Notes: a model not told the origin generated them from the sequence alone. 64,000 nt of DNA from Aeromonas eucrenophila (GCF_000819865.1 NZ_CDDF01000018.1:124001-188000), one strand, 5' to 3'. Counted from the stretch's first letter, positions 1-10,642 are shown. Numbers and translations are program-made.

Positions 1-86
1 TTTACTGGCTGGCATTCGGTCCGGGCAATGCATCGAGGTCGATCCTGCCTTAGGTTGACCGAAGTCCCGGCCAGATTTCAAATGCG

Positions 87-113
87 AAAAGGCCGCTCTA
101 CGAGCGGCCTTTT
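87..113 (-). terminator. Terminator hairpin after tRNA-Pro
   Basis: A perfect GC-rich inverted repeat (aaaaggccgctc / gagcggcctttt around a short loop) lies just past the 3' end of the minus-strand tRNA and carries A- and T-runs on both sides. It can terminate in either direction. Positions 1-86 hold no gene that I recognise. Confidence 0.7.
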
Positions 114-119
114 CTAATA

Positions 120-196
<77 letters not shown>

Positions 197-343
197 ATGT
201 CTGCGGGGCGAGAATTTACCGAAAGCCCCGACCATACACAAGCCTTTTTTGTCTCTGGCGGGAAAAAATCACTTATCGCTCAACAATTCAGCATTTTTCG
301 CACGCTCGGCATGGGCTGCAACAGGAGAGGGCCGTGATCCCCC

Positions 344-1063
344 TTACACCGGTAGCTGGAACTCGACCGGCCCCAGCAGACGGCGCCGCCAATCCGCCAC
401 CACCCCGTGCTCCAGCCAGTTGGCCGCGTGCTGGCGCCAGTTCGGCGAGAGCGCCGAGTTATCCAGCAGCAACTGCAGGTCATCCTCGTTGCGCACCTGG
501 TTGAACAGGATGTCGGCGGTGCGCTTCACTGTCAGTTCGGGATAGGGCCTGTCGACCAGTTGCAGCTCGGCACCCGGCGCCACCTCACCCTCCTCCAGCA
601 CTCGCAGCAGCCAGCCACAACGGCCATTGAGCTGCATCACCTGCGAGAGGTGCGCATAGCCAAAGCGCTGATTCAGCTTGAAGCAAGGGGATCTCGGCTG
701 GCTGATCTGGATCAGGGCCTCGCCGAGGCGGTAGACATCGCCGATGCAGGCTTGCGTCTCGGTCAGCCCGAGGCCGGAGAGGTTCTCGCCAAAGGCGGCC
801 GGTTGCCAGGGAGTGCGGGGAATGGGCAAGCCCAGCGCACGTTGCCAGGTCTGCCACCAGAGATAGTGATCGGCGGGATAATAATGCAGCGCTCTGTCCG
901 GGCCACCGTGATGGCGCTGGTCGCTCTGCTCATCGCCAGCCAGACCCGAGAAACTGCACCACAGGGGCCTGTCGGCGGCTTGCTTGTGGATGGCACTGAC
1001 GAGGCCGGGAGCCAATTCGGGATTCAGTTCGGCGCCTTGGCCAATAAAGAGGGAGATCCGCAT
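344..1063 (-). CDS. yiiM: MOSC domain protein, YiiM-like
   Basis: A 239-residue protein resembling the YiiM family of MOSC (molybdenum cofactor sulfurase C-terminal) proteins. In that family YiiM helps detoxify N-hydroxylated base analogues using molybdenum cofactor. Seen in the sequence: a GDEQSDQRHHGGPDRALH stretch near residue 44, an FGENLS motif near 90, and the conserved cysteine in QPRSPCFKLN, the expected cofactor ligand. No signal peptide is visible, so it should be cytoplasmic. It stands alone, in the same direction as the potI gene upstream of it, with about 75 bases between. The family call is firm; the substrate is inferred from E. coli. Confidence 0.9.
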   Translation of the reverse strand: MRISLFIGQGAELNPELAPGLVSAIHKQAADRPLWCSFSGLAGDEQSDQRHHGGPDRALHYYPADHYLWWQTWQRALGLPIPRTPWQPAAFGENLSGLGLTETQACIGDVYRLGEALIQISQPRSPCFKLNQRFGYAHLSQVMQLNGRCGWLLRVLEEGEVAPGAELQLVDRPYPELTVKRTADILFNQVRNEDDLQLLLDNSALSPNWRQHAANWLEHGVVADWRRRLLGPVEFQLPV

Positions 1064-1138
1064 TCTATCCTCCTGCTGGATGAGAGAATGCGGATCTTAG
1101 GGGCTGTCGACGCTTGGACGCAAGCCCCAAACAGGACG

Positions 1139-1981
1139 TCAGGCGACGGCTTGCATCTGGGTAGTCATGGCGATCTCGGCGCGGCGGCGTTTCTCCGCCC
1201 TGGCCATCAAATACCAGCTACTGAAGGTGAACAGCGACACCGACAGCAGGATCAGGCTGGCCACCGCGTTGATCTCGGGTTTCACGCCGAGGCGCACCGC
1301 CGAGAAGACTTCCATCGGCAGGGTGGTAGAGCCAGGACCCGACACGAAGCTCGCCAGCACCAGATCATCGAGCGACAGGGCGAAGGACATCATGCCACCC
1401 GCCGCCAGCGAGGGGGCTATCATCGGGATGGTGATCAGGAAGAACACCTTCCAGGGTTTGGCCCCCAGATCCATGGCCGCCTCCTCGATGGAGAGATCCA
1501 GTTCCCGCAGTCGTGCCGACACCACGATCGCCACGTAGGCGGTACAGAAGGTGGTGTGAGCGATCCAGATGGTCAACATGCCCCGCTCGGCCGGCCAGCC
1601 AATCAGCTGGGCCATGGCCACGAACAGCAGCAGCAGTGACAGACCGGTGATCACCTCCGGCATGACCAGGGGCGCCGTCACCAGGCCCCCGAACAGGGTG
1701 CGGCCGCGGAAGTGCGGGATCCGGGTCAGCACGAAGGCCGCCATGGTTCCCAGCGCCACCGCCGCGATGGCGGTATAGAAGGCGATCTCCAGCGAGCGCA
1801 ACACAGAGCCAATCAGCTGCTTGTTGTCGAGCAGGCCGAAGTACCACTTCAGGGACCAGCCTCCCCACACCGTCACCAGCTTGGAGGCGTTGAAGGAGTA
1901 GATCACCATGATCAGCATGGGCAGGTAGATAAACAGCAACCCCAGCCACAGCATCAGCTTGGCAAAACCGAAGCGCCTCAT
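1139..1981 (-). CDS. potI: Putrescine/spermidine ABC transporter permease PotI
   Basis: A 280-residue inner-membrane permease, last gene of the polyamine uptake block. It has about six hydrophobic segments starting at residue 8, and the cytoplasmic EAA loop that docks on the ATPase is visible as EEAAMDLGAKPWKVF. Length matches E. coli PotI (281). Its ATG overlaps by ATGA the stop of a 26-codon mini-ORF at 1978..2058, which itself overlaps the potH stop. Translation of potI is therefore probably coupled through that mini-ORF rather than directly to potH. Substrate is inferred from family and context. Confidence 0.95.
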   Translation of the reverse strand: MRRFGFAKLMLWLGLLFIYLPMLIMVIYSFNASKLVTVWGGWSLKWYFGLLDNKQLIGSVLRSLEIAFYTAIAAVALGTMAAFVLTRIPHFRGRTLFGGLVTAPLVMPEVITGLSLLLLFVAMAQLIGWPAERGMLTIWIAHTTFCTAYVAIVVSARLRELDLSIEEAAMDLGAKPWKVFFLITIPMIAPSLAAGGMMSFALSLDDLVLASFVSGPGSTTLPMEVFSAVRLGVKPEINAVASLILLSVSLFTFSSWYLMARAEKRRRAEIAMTTQMQAVA

Positions 1982-2058
1982 ACTTTACCCTCCAGCTCTT
2001 TGGCCTGGTTGCAGTTGAACAGGGATGACAGGGGGACTATCAGCAGCTCCTTTTTCAT
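1978..2058 (-). pseudogene. 26-codon remnant of a potH 3' end between potH and potI
   Basis: This mini-ORF starts ATGAAAAAGGAG, overlapping the potH stop (ATGA), and ends TGA, overlapping the potI start (ATGA). Its last residues, FNCNQAKELEGKV, repeat the potH C-terminus FNRNQAKELEGKV. Over that tail six codon differences are synonymous and one (Arg to Cys) is not. It is therefore an extra diverged copy of the end of a potH gene, and it contains an AAGGAG that could act as a ribosome site. It may be translated only to carry ribosomes to potI; I infer no other function. Confidence 0.75.
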
Positions 2059-2960
2059 ACCTTGCCCTCCAATTCCTTCGCCTGGTTGCGGTTGAACAGG
2101 ATAATCGGGACTATCAGCACCGCCAGCATCACCACCGCCAAGGCGGAAGCCACCGGCCAGTCACGGTTGTTGAAGAACTCCTGCCACAGCACCTTGCCGA
2201 TCATCAGGGTCTCGGGGCCGCCGAGCAGTTCCGGGATGACGAACTCACCCACCACGGGGATGAACACCAGCATGCAGCCAGCGATGATGCCGTTCTTGGA
2301 GAGCGGTACCGTGATCTGCCAGAACCGGGTCAGGTTGCGGGCGCCGAGATCCGAGGCCGCCTCCAGCAGGCTCTGATCGTGTTTGACCAGGTTGGCGTAG
2401 AGCGGCAGCACCATGAACGGCAGGTAGGAGTAAACGATGCCGATATAGACCGCCAGATTGGTGTTGAGGATGGTCAGCGGCTCGTCGATCAGGCCAATGC
2501 CCATCAGCAGGCTGTTGAGCAGGCCGTTGTTGCTGAGGATCCCCATCCAGGCGTAGACCCGAATCAGGATCGCGGTCCAGGTCGGCATCATGATGAGCAG
2601 CAGCAGAACGGTCTGGGTCTCCTTGTTGGCCCGGGCGATGGAATAGGCCATGGGATAGCCGATCAGCAGACAGAGAATGGTGCTGATGAGGGCCATCTTG
2701 AGGGAGCCAAGGTAGGCCGCGATGTAGAGTTCATCCTCCTGCAACAGCAGGTAGTTGCCCATGTTGAGCAGGATGGTGAGCTGATTGTCGGCCCAGCTCA
2801 CCACGTCGGTGTAGGGCGGGATGGCCACGTCCGCTTCGGCGAAGCTGATCTTCACCACTATGATGAAGGGCAGCAGGAAGAACAGGAACAGCCAGAAGAA
2901 GGGCACGCCGATCACCAGCTGGCGCCCGCCCAGTCGCTTCAGTCGTCTCAATGCCTTCAT
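2055..2960 (-). CDS. potH: Putrescine/spermidine ABC transporter permease PotH
   Basis: A 301-residue permease with a hydrophobic first segment after a basic N-terminus, five further membrane segments, and the EAA loop LEAASDLGARNLTRFWQI that contacts PotG. It is close to E. coli PotH (317) in length. It partners PotI in the membrane channel. Its start overlaps the potG stop by four bases (ATGA), indicating translational coupling. A degenerate copy of its 3' end follows directly, before potI. Confidence 0.95.
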   Translation of the reverse strand: MKALRRLKRLGGRQLVIGVPFFWLFLFFLLPFIIVVKISFAEADVAIPPYTDVVSWADNQLTILLNMGNYLLLQEDELYIAAYLGSLKMALISTILCLLIGYPMAYSIARANKETQTVLLLLIMMPTWTAILIRVYAWMGILSNNGLLNSLLMGIGLIDEPLTILNTNLAVYIGIVYSYLPFMVLPLYANLVKHDQSLLEAASDLGARNLTRFWQITVPLSKNGIIAGCMLVFIPVVGEFVIPELLGGPETLMIGKVLWQEFFNNRDWPVASALAVVMLAVLIVPIILFNRNQAKELEGKV

Positions 2961-4111
2961 GATTGCAACACCACGCCGCTGTCATCTTCCCAATAGAGGA
3001 ACACCTGGTCATCCCAGGTCGGCCGCTTGCCGTGGCGTTCGGCATTGGCGATGAAGGCCTGCACGATTTTGCCCGAAGGCAGCTGGATGTGATAAACGGA
3101 GTGGCCGCCGAGGTAGGCGATGTCGTAGACCAGCCCCTTGGTCCAGTTGAAGTCGGGATGCTCCAGATCGCTCGGTTTCTGGGTGCTCATCAGCAGCTTC
3201 TCGGGACGCAGGGCGTAGGTCACCTTCTTGTTTTCGGCGCGGGAGCTGATGCCGTGGCCCACGTAGATGGGCTGCTCCAGATCCGCACAGGCGATGGTGG
3301 CGTGGTCCTGCTCATCTTCCACCAGCAGGCCGTCAAACAGGTTGACGTTGCCGATGAACTCACACACCAGGCGGCTGGCCGGGGTCTCGTAGATGTCCAT
3401 CGGGCTGCCGATCTGTTCGATGCAGCCCAGGTGCATGATGGCGATCCGTTCGGCCATGGTCATGGCCTCTTCCTGATCGTGGGTCACCATGACGCAGGTC
3501 ACGCCGACTCGCTCGATGATCTCCACCAGTTCGAGCTGCATCCTGGAGCGCAGCTTCTTGTCCAGCGCGCCCATGGGTTCATCCAGCAGCAGCAGCTTGG
3601 GGCGCTTGGCCAGGGAACGGGCCAGTGCCACCCGCTGGCGCTGGCCACCGGACAGCTGGTGCGGCTTGCGGCGGGCATACTGGGTCATCTGCACCAGCTT
3701 GAGCATCTCCTCGACCTGCGCATCGATCTCGGCCTTGGGCAGCCCATCCTGCTTGAGGCCGAAGGCGATGTTCTGTGCCACCGTCATGTGGGGGAACAGG
3801 GCGTAGGACTGGAACATCATGTTGATCGGACGCTCGTAGGGCGGCATGTCGGTAATGTCGACCCCGTCCAGGAACAGACGCCCCTCGGTGGGGCGCTCGA
3901 ACCCGGCCAGCATCCGCAGCAGGGTGGACTTGCCGGAGCCGGAGCCACCCAGCAAGGCGAAGATCTCGCCCTTATGGATGTTGAGAGAGACGTTGTCGAC
4001 CGCCAGCGTTTCGTCGAACTGCTTGCTAACCCTGTCTATTTTGACCAGCACTTCTTTACGCTGCTGGCTGCCCTCGAGGGCTTTCTTGTAGGCACTGGAG
4101 GCTATCGCCAT
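2957..4111 (-). CDS. potG: Polyamine ABC transporter ATP-binding protein PotG
   Basis: A 384-residue ATPase that powers PotH/PotI. Seen: Walker A GGSGSGKS at about 55-62, signature LSGGQRQRVALARS, Walker B LLLLDEPMGALD, the H-loop VMVTHDQEEAM, and a C-terminal region typical of the TOBE domain. The ATG at 4111 is chosen because GGGAG lies seven bases upstream; a TTG six bases earlier is less likely. It ends in an ATGA overlap with potH. A hairpin separates it from the binding-protein gene upstream, which may lower ATPase expression relative to the binding proteins. Confidence 0.96.
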   Translation of the reverse strand: MAIASSAYKKALEGSQQRKEVLVKIDRVSKQFDETLAVDNVSLNIHKGEIFALLGGSGSGKSTLLRMLAGFERPTEGRLFLDGVDITDMPPYERPINMMFQSYALFPHMTVAQNIAFGLKQDGLPKAEIDAQVEEMLKLVQMTQYARRKPHQLSGGQRQRVALARSLAKRPKLLLLDEPMGALDKKLRSRMQLELVEIIERVGVTCVMVTHDQEEAMTMAERIAIMHLGCIEQIGSPMDIYETPASRLVCEFIGNVNLFDGLLVEDEQDHATIACADLEQPIYVGHGISSRAENKKVTYALRPEKLLMSTQKPSDLEHPDFNWTKGLVYDIAYLGGHSVYHIQLPSGKIVQAFIANAERHGKRPTWDDQVFLYWEDDSGVVLQS

Positions 4112-4144
4112 TACCAAACTCCCAAACGTGATACCGATACAATC

Positions 4145-4166
4145 TGGCGCCCCGGGATGGGCGCCA
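4145..4166 (-). other. Intergenic hairpin between potF paralog and potG
   Basis: Perfect 8-bp stem tggcgccc / gggcgcca with a 6-nt loop and no T-run. In transporter operons such stems commonly protect the binding-protein mRNA or partly stop transcription; that role is inferred here. Confidence 0.5.
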
Positions 4167-4169
4167 AGG

Positions 4170-5267
<1,098 letters not shown>

Positions 5268-5331
5268 TCATATTGTGATTTTGCCAGTCGCGCATCCATA
5301 CACGCCGTCCAACCTGTTCGGGTGGTCACTA

Positions 5332-5361
5332 CCCTCCCGGCCGAACTGCGGACCGGGAGGG
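5332..5361 (-). other. Intergenic hairpin between the two potF-type genes
   Basis: Strong 9-bp stem ccctcccgg / ccgggaggg with a 12-nt loop and no T-run, placed 3' of the first binding-protein gene in the transcript. Likely a stabilising or partially terminating stem; function inferred. Confidence 0.5.
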
Positions 5362-5379
5362 GCACTCGTCACTTACTTG

Positions 5380-6489
<1,110 letters not shown>

Positions 6490-6531
6490 CTAAGCAAATT
6501 GTATGCGTAAGCCAACCTGCTCGGGTACAGC

Positions 6532-7893
6532 CTATTCCTGCAGCTTCGCAGCCGTCAGATCCAGACTGAGCCTGGCCAGTTTGACCAATTCATCTACCTG
6601 TTCCTCGGTGATCACCAAGGGGGGCGATATGATCATGGTATCGCCGACCGCCCTCATCACCAAGCCATTGTTAAAGCAGAACTCCCGACAGGTCATCCCC
6701 GCCTGCTGCTGGGCCGGGAAGCGACGCTTGGTCTGCTTGTCCTGGACTATTTCCAACGCGGCGACCAGGCCTTTACCCCGGGTTTCTCCCACCAGCGGGT
6801 GATCGGCAAGCTCGCTCCAGCGACGTTGCAAATAGGGGCCGATGCTATCATGAATTCGCTTAACTATGCTCTCCCTCTGCATAAGCTGGATGTTGGCGAT
6901 GGCCACGGCGCAGGCGACCGGGTGGCCGGAATAGGTGAAGCCGTGGTTGAACTCGCCCCCCTCTTCCACCAGCACCTTGGCGACTCTGTCGCCGACCATC
7001 ACGGCCCCCATCGGCAGATAGCCCGAGGTGATGCCCTTGGCCAGGCACATCAGATCCGGCTTGATGCCAAAGTCTTCGCTGGCGAACCAGTGGCCGGTGC
7101 GACCGAAACCGCAGATCACCTCGTCGGCGATCAGCAGGATGCCGTACTTGTCACAGATGCGCTGGATCTCGGGCCAGTAGCTCTCGGGCGGGATGATGAC
7201 GCCGCCGGCCCCCTGAATGGGCTCGCCGATGAAGGCGGCGACCTTGTCCACCCCCAGTTCCAGGATCTTCAGCTCCAGCTGACGGGCGCGCTCCAGCCCG
7301 AACTCATGGGCGCTCACCCCCTGCCCCTCACCGAAGTGGTAAGGCTGATCGATGTGGACTATGCCGGGGATCGGCAGCCCGCCCTGGGCGTGCATGCCTT
7401 TCATCCCACCCAGGCTGGCCCCCGCCACGGTGGAGCCGTGGTAGGCGTTGTGGCGGCTGATGATCACCTGCTTGTCCGGCTGCCCCTTGCTGGCCCAGTA
7501 GTGGCGCACCATGCGCAGCACGGTGTCGTTGCACTCTGAACCCGAGCCGGTGAAGAAGACATGGTTGAGATGAGACGGCGTGATCTCGGCCAGCAGGGTC
7601 GCCAGCTCGGCAGCGGGCGGATGGCTGGTCTGGAAGAAGAGGTTGTAATAGGGCAGTTGCTGCATCTGTTTGGTGGCGGCGTCCACCAGCTCCTGGCGGC
7701 CGTAACCCATGTTGACGCACCACAGGCCCGCCATCCCGTCCAGAATGCGGCGCCCGTCGGAGTCTTCCAGATAGACCCCCTCGGCCTTGGTGATGATGCG
7801 GCTGCCCTTGTTGTTCAGCGCCTGAAAATCGGTAAAGGGATGCAGGTGATGGCTGGCATCCAGTTGTTGCCACTCACGAGTGGTGTGCTGCAT
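6532..7893 (-). CDS. spuC: Putrescine--pyruvate type aminotransferase (SpuC-like)
   Basis: A 453-residue class III PLP aminotransferase. In the SpuC family it transfers an amino group from putrescine or a related diamine to pyruvate, giving 4-aminobutanal. Seen: GSGSECND near 116, the PLP-contacting aspartate in LIADEVICGFGRTG (D257), and the Schiff-base lysine in LAKGITSGYLP (about K286). The start at 7893 is chosen because GAGGAGC lies just upstream and the protein then begins MQHTTREWQQLD; the open frame runs further upstream only through repeats. The neighbouring transport and glutamine-synthetase genes support a polyamine role. Exact substrate is inferred. Confidence 0.92.
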   Translation of the reverse strand: MQHTTREWQQLDASHHLHPFTDFQALNNKGSRIITKAEGVYLEDSDGRRILDGMAGLWCVNMGYGRQELVDAATKQMQQLPYYNLFFQTSHPPAAELATLLAEITPSHLNHVFFTGSGSECNDTVLRMVRHYWASKGQPDKQVIISRHNAYHGSTVAGASLGGMKGMHAQGGLPIPGIVHIDQPYHFGEGQGVSAHEFGLERARQLELKILELGVDKVAAFIGEPIQGAGGVIIPPESYWPEIQRICDKYGILLIADEVICGFGRTGHWFASEDFGIKPDLMCLAKGITSGYLPMGAVMVGDRVAKVLVEEGGEFNHGFTYSGHPVACAVAIANIQLMQRESIVKRIHDSIGPYLQRRWSELADHPLVGETRGKGLVAALEIVQDKQTKRRFPAQQQAGMTCREFCFNNGLVMRAVGDTMIISPPLVITEEQVDELVKLARLSLDLTAAKLQE

Positions 7894-7914
7894 TGCTTGC
7901 TCCTCGGTTCCTTC

Positions 7915-8235
7915 GATATGAGCGGGAAAGGCCGGTATCAGCCTCCATGCACTACCACCCTCGAGTGGTGTGCGACCCAGTTTGCTGCTGCTTGGTACTA
8001 TCGCCATACGGGAGCGGCGGGTACTCGTCGCCCTGCACTGCCACTCATAATGCGCGGCGTGCGACCCGGTTTGTTTCTGCTTGGTGCTGTCGTCATACGG
8101 GATCGGCGGGTACTCATCACCCTGCACCGCCACTCATCATGAGCGGCGTGCGACCCGGCTTGTTGCTGTTTGGTGCTTTCACTCTCGGCGGGAGAGGCCG
8201 GCATCGACCTCCCCCTGTCGGGGTTGCGTGCGCCT
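7915..8235 (-). repeat. Tandem 89-bp degenerate repeats upstream of spuC
   Basis: The 356-bp gap between puuA and spuC holds no gene. It consists of at least three imperfect copies of an 89-bp unit: the core gtgcgaccc occurs at 7970, 8059 and 8148, and aggccgg(t/c)atc recurs at an offset of 267, exactly three periods. The spuC start region itself looks like a further copy, because cgagtggtgtgc at 7877 recurs at 7962. The repeats therefore seem to derive from the spuC 5' end and its ribosome-site region, piled up upstream of the gene. Each lies in the puuA-spuC transcript leader. Confidence 0.75.
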
Positions 8236-8249
8236 TGCACGCACCGACA

Positions 8250-9608
8250 TCACACGTTCAGCAGCAGGAATTCCCGCTCCCAACGACTGATCACCCCGAA
8301 GTAGGTCTCGTATTCCTTGCGCTTGACCGCGACGAAGGCGCGGATGAAACGCTCGCCCAGCATCTCCTTGATGGGCTCGCACTGTTCCAGGTGGCTCAGC
8401 GACTCCTCCAGCGAGCGGGGCAGGCTGTAGGGCAGGTCGTAGGCGCTCGCCTTCATCTCCTGCATCGGCTCCAGCTTCTCCATCATGCCGAGGTAGCCGC
8501 AGGCCAGGGTCGCGGCCAGCGCCAGATAGGGGTTGGCATCGGCGCCGGCGAAGCGGTTCTCCACCCGACGCGCGCTGGCCTCGGAGAAGGGCACCCGCAG
8601 GCCGCAGGTACGGTTCTCCACGCCCCACTGCACGTTGCGCGGCGCACTCTCACCGAAGGTGAGGCGGCGGTAGGAGTTGACGTTCGGTGCCAGCAGCGCG
8701 GTCACGGCCGGGGTATATTTCTGCAGGCCGGCGATGAAGTGCATGAACAACTCGGTGTTGCCGCCATTGTCCGTGCCGAACAGGTTGCGCCCCTCGGCAT
8801 CCTCCAGGCTCTGGTGGATGTGCATGGCGGAGCCCGGCTCTTCACTCATGGGCTTGGCCATGAAGGTGGCGTAGATGCCGTGCTTGTGCGCCGCCTCACG
8901 CATGGTGCGCTTGAACAGGAACACCTGATCCGCCAGGTCGATGGCGTCACCGTGCAGGAAGTTGATCTCCATCTGGGCGGCACCGGACTCGTGGATCAGG
9001 GTATCCACCTCCAGCTCCTGCGCCTCGCAGTAGTCGTACATGTCCTCGAAGATGGGATCGAATTCGTTGACCGCATCGATGCTGAACGACTGGCGGGCGG
9101 TCTCCGGGCGGCCGTTGCGGCCGATCGGCGGCACCAGGGGATAGTCGGGGTCTTCGTTGCGCTTGACCAGATAGAACTCGAGCTCGGGGGCCACCACCGG
9201 CTTCCAGCCCTGCTTCTCGTAAAATGACAGGACCCGGCGCAGCACGGAGCGCGGTGCTATGTCGATGAGCTTGCCATTGATGTCGAAACAGTCGTGGATC
9301 ACCTGAGCGGTCGGCTCCAGTGCCCAAGGGACGAAGCGAATGGTGTTGGGATCGGGATAGAGCTGCATGTCCCGCTCCAGCGGGTCAATCATGCTGTCGT
9401 CATCCGGATATTCGCCAGTCACCGTCTGGGTGAAGATGACTTCGGGTAGCCGCATGCCCCCTTCGCGCAGAAATTTATTGGCTGGAATGATCTTGCCTCG
9501 GGCATTGCCGGTGAAATCCGGAAACAGGCACTCCACTTCCGTGATGCGATTGCTCTCCATCCAGCCCTTGATACTGTCCATGTTAAACCCCGACTCTACG
9601 GTTGTCAT
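8250..9608 (-). CDS. puuA: Gamma-glutamylputrescine synthetase-like glutamine synthetase
   Basis: A 452-residue glutamine synthetase-family enzyme of the PuuA/SpuI type, which joins glutamate to putrescine using ATP. Seen: APELEFYLV metal-binding segment, HESGAAQMEINF, the catalytic MAKPMSEEPGSAMHIHQSL region, VENRTCGLRVP, and ENRFAGADANPYLALAATL. The C-terminus lacks the adenylylation loop typical of GlnA. The start is uncertain: an ATG at 9608 lies directly under a hairpin, a TTG at 9614 is in it, and an internal ATG (MDSIKGWMES) lies about 30 bases downstream. It is the first gene of the polyamine cluster. The other puu hydrolases are not seen nearby. Confidence 0.9.
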   Translation of the reverse strand: MTTVESGFNMDSIKGWMESNRITEVECLFPDFTGNARGKIIPANKFLREGGMRLPEVIFTQTVTGEYPDDDSMIDPLERDMQLYPDPNTIRFVPWALEPTAQVIHDCFDINGKLIDIAPRSVLRRVLSFYEKQGWKPVVAPELEFYLVKRNEDPDYPLVPPIGRNGRPETARQSFSIDAVNEFDPIFEDMYDYCEAQELEVDTLIHESGAAQMEINFLHGDAIDLADQVFLFKRTMREAAHKHGIYATFMAKPMSEEPGSAMHIHQSLEDAEGRNLFGTDNGGNTELFMHFIAGLQKYTPAVTALLAPNVNSYRRLTFGESAPRNVQWGVENRTCGLRVPFSEASARRVENRFAGADANPYLALAATLACGYLGMMEKLEPMQEMKASAYDLPYSLPRSLEESLSHLEQCEPIKEMLGERFIRAFVAVKRKEYETYFGVISRWEREFLLLNV

Positions 9609-9611
9609 AGG

Positions 9612-9641
9612 CAAGGGTGTCTAATATAAGGAACACCCTTG
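9612..9641 (-). promoter_or_regulatory. Perfect inverted repeat over the puuA translation start
   Basis: Arms caagggtgt (9612-9620) and acacccttg (9633-9641) match over 9 bp around a 12-nt AT-rich centre. The repeat sits three bases before the likely ATG. It could be an operator for a repressor, or an RNA hairpin hiding the ribosome site. No strong Shine-Dalgarno is visible outside it. Confidence 0.45.
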
Positions 9642-9666
9642 TTAAATAAATGTAATCAACATCACC

Positions 9667-9696
9667 ATAAAAGCCCGCGATAAGGGCCCTTGTCAA
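9667..9696 (-). promoter_or_regulatory. Candidate sigma-70 promoter for the polyamine cluster
   Basis: On the minus strand TTGACA (perfect -35) is followed after 18 bases by TTTTAT (4 of 6 for -10). It lies about 60 bases upstream of the puuA start and just before the inverted repeat at 9612-9641. Confidence 0.5.
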
Positions 9697-10056
9697 GCGG
9701 TGGTGTTTAAAAAACTATAAACATTGGCCTATATAATGACCAGGCCGACACCAAATACTAAACACCTTGTAGCCCTATCAAACTACTGTGAACCCAGGCT
9801 GCAAAGCCGATGCCAATCGTGGACAAATTCAAGACGATACTCAGTCAGCCCCTGTCGGATGAAGGGCATTTCTTTGCAAGGGCGCACAATCCTTACCCGA
9901 TGTGCTTTGCATCCGTGCTTTTTTTTGGTACAAGGCCCGCCCTGATTTGCACTCTCCTGCCTGGATTTGGTGCAAATCGGGATACGAGGGCTTGGTCTGC
10001 AGGCAGACAGCCCCCATAAATGGGTAAAATTGGGAAACTGACTGGTAGCTAACCGT
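9697..10056. other. Divergent intergenic region between puuA and the DksA-like gene
   Basis: No gene is evident. It holds a perfect 9-bp inverted repeat gatttgcac (9944-9952) / gtgcaaatc (9970-9978) with a 17-nt spacer, about 80 bases before the DksA-like start, which looks like a regulatory dyad or mRNA stem. Near puuA there is tataatgacca at 9732-9742, which resembles the E. coli PuuR box as I remember it; this match is weak evidence. Confidence 0.35.
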
Positions 10057-10443
10057 ATGTGTGATTTCATGACTGAAGACCAACTGGCCTTTTACAAGGG
10101 CCAGATCGAGCGACAAATCATCGAGCTCGAAGAACGTCTCAACTCCCAAGCCAGCCAGGCCATCGCCACCGATACCAACGAGATGGCTGATGAAATTGAC
10201 CGTGCCAGCATCGAGGAAGCCCGCCGTCTGGAGCTGAACCGCATCGAGCACGACAAGTTGCATCTGCGCAAGCTGAGAGGGGCGTTGAAACGCATCAACG
10301 AAGGTGACTTTGGCTACTGCGAATCCTGCGGTGACGAGATCTCCCTCAAGCGGCTGCAGGCAAGGCCTGAGTCTCGTTTCTGTGTCGAGTGCCAGAGCAC
10401 CAAGGAATTCAACGATACCCACGTGTTCCGTCGCGTCGCCTGA
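10057..10443 (+). CDS. TraR/DksA-family zinc-finger protein
   Basis: A 128-residue DksA-like protein. The family inserts a coiled coil into the RNA polymerase secondary channel to modify promoter choice. Seen: a helical, charged N-terminal two thirds (about residues 5-80) and a C-terminal C4 zinc finger, CESC near 88-91 and CVEC near 109-112, all four cysteines present. It is shorter than canonical DksA (about 150), lacking its N-terminal extension, so it is a paralog rather than dksA. A second ATG at 10069 (MTEDQLAFYKG) is an equally possible start; neither has a clear ribosome site. Confidence 0.88.
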   Translation: MCDFMTEDQLAFYKGQIERQIIELEERLNSQASQAIATDTNEMADEIDRASIEEARRLELNRIEHDKLHLRKLRGALKRINEGDFGYCESCGDEISLKRLQARPESRFCVECQSTKEFNDTHVFRRVA

Positions 10444-10642
10444 TCCTGCCGGGCACAGTTCCGATCGGTAGTGGACCCGCCTCCCGCGGGTGACCATACT
10501 CCGCCGGGTGAAGAGAGCCGTTACTCTGGATAGACAGGGATAACTGGCGACACCCGAGCCCGGATCATGGTGTCGACATCAGATCGTGAACAAGTTCTGA
10601 TAGACTCCGGGCAAGTCCCGGAATCTATCAGGAGAGCAGAGA

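Noticed and set aside
407-1639. Plus-strand open frame across yiiM and potI
   Set aside because: Antisense shadow of two recognised genes, with a composition rich in His/Gln/Arg and no domain.
7894-8133. N-terminal extension of the SpuC-like protein in the open frame
   Set aside because: The frame is open only through the 89-bp repeats, has no family similarity, and a good ribosome site precedes the start at 7893.
7915-8235. CRISPR array
   Set aside because: The units are contiguous imperfect 89-bp repeats without constant spacers or short identical repeats, and no cas genes are near.
9944-9978. NtrC binding site
   Set aside because: The half sites resemble tgcac/ggtgca, but the spacing gives a 27-35 bp element instead of the 17-bp NtrC site.
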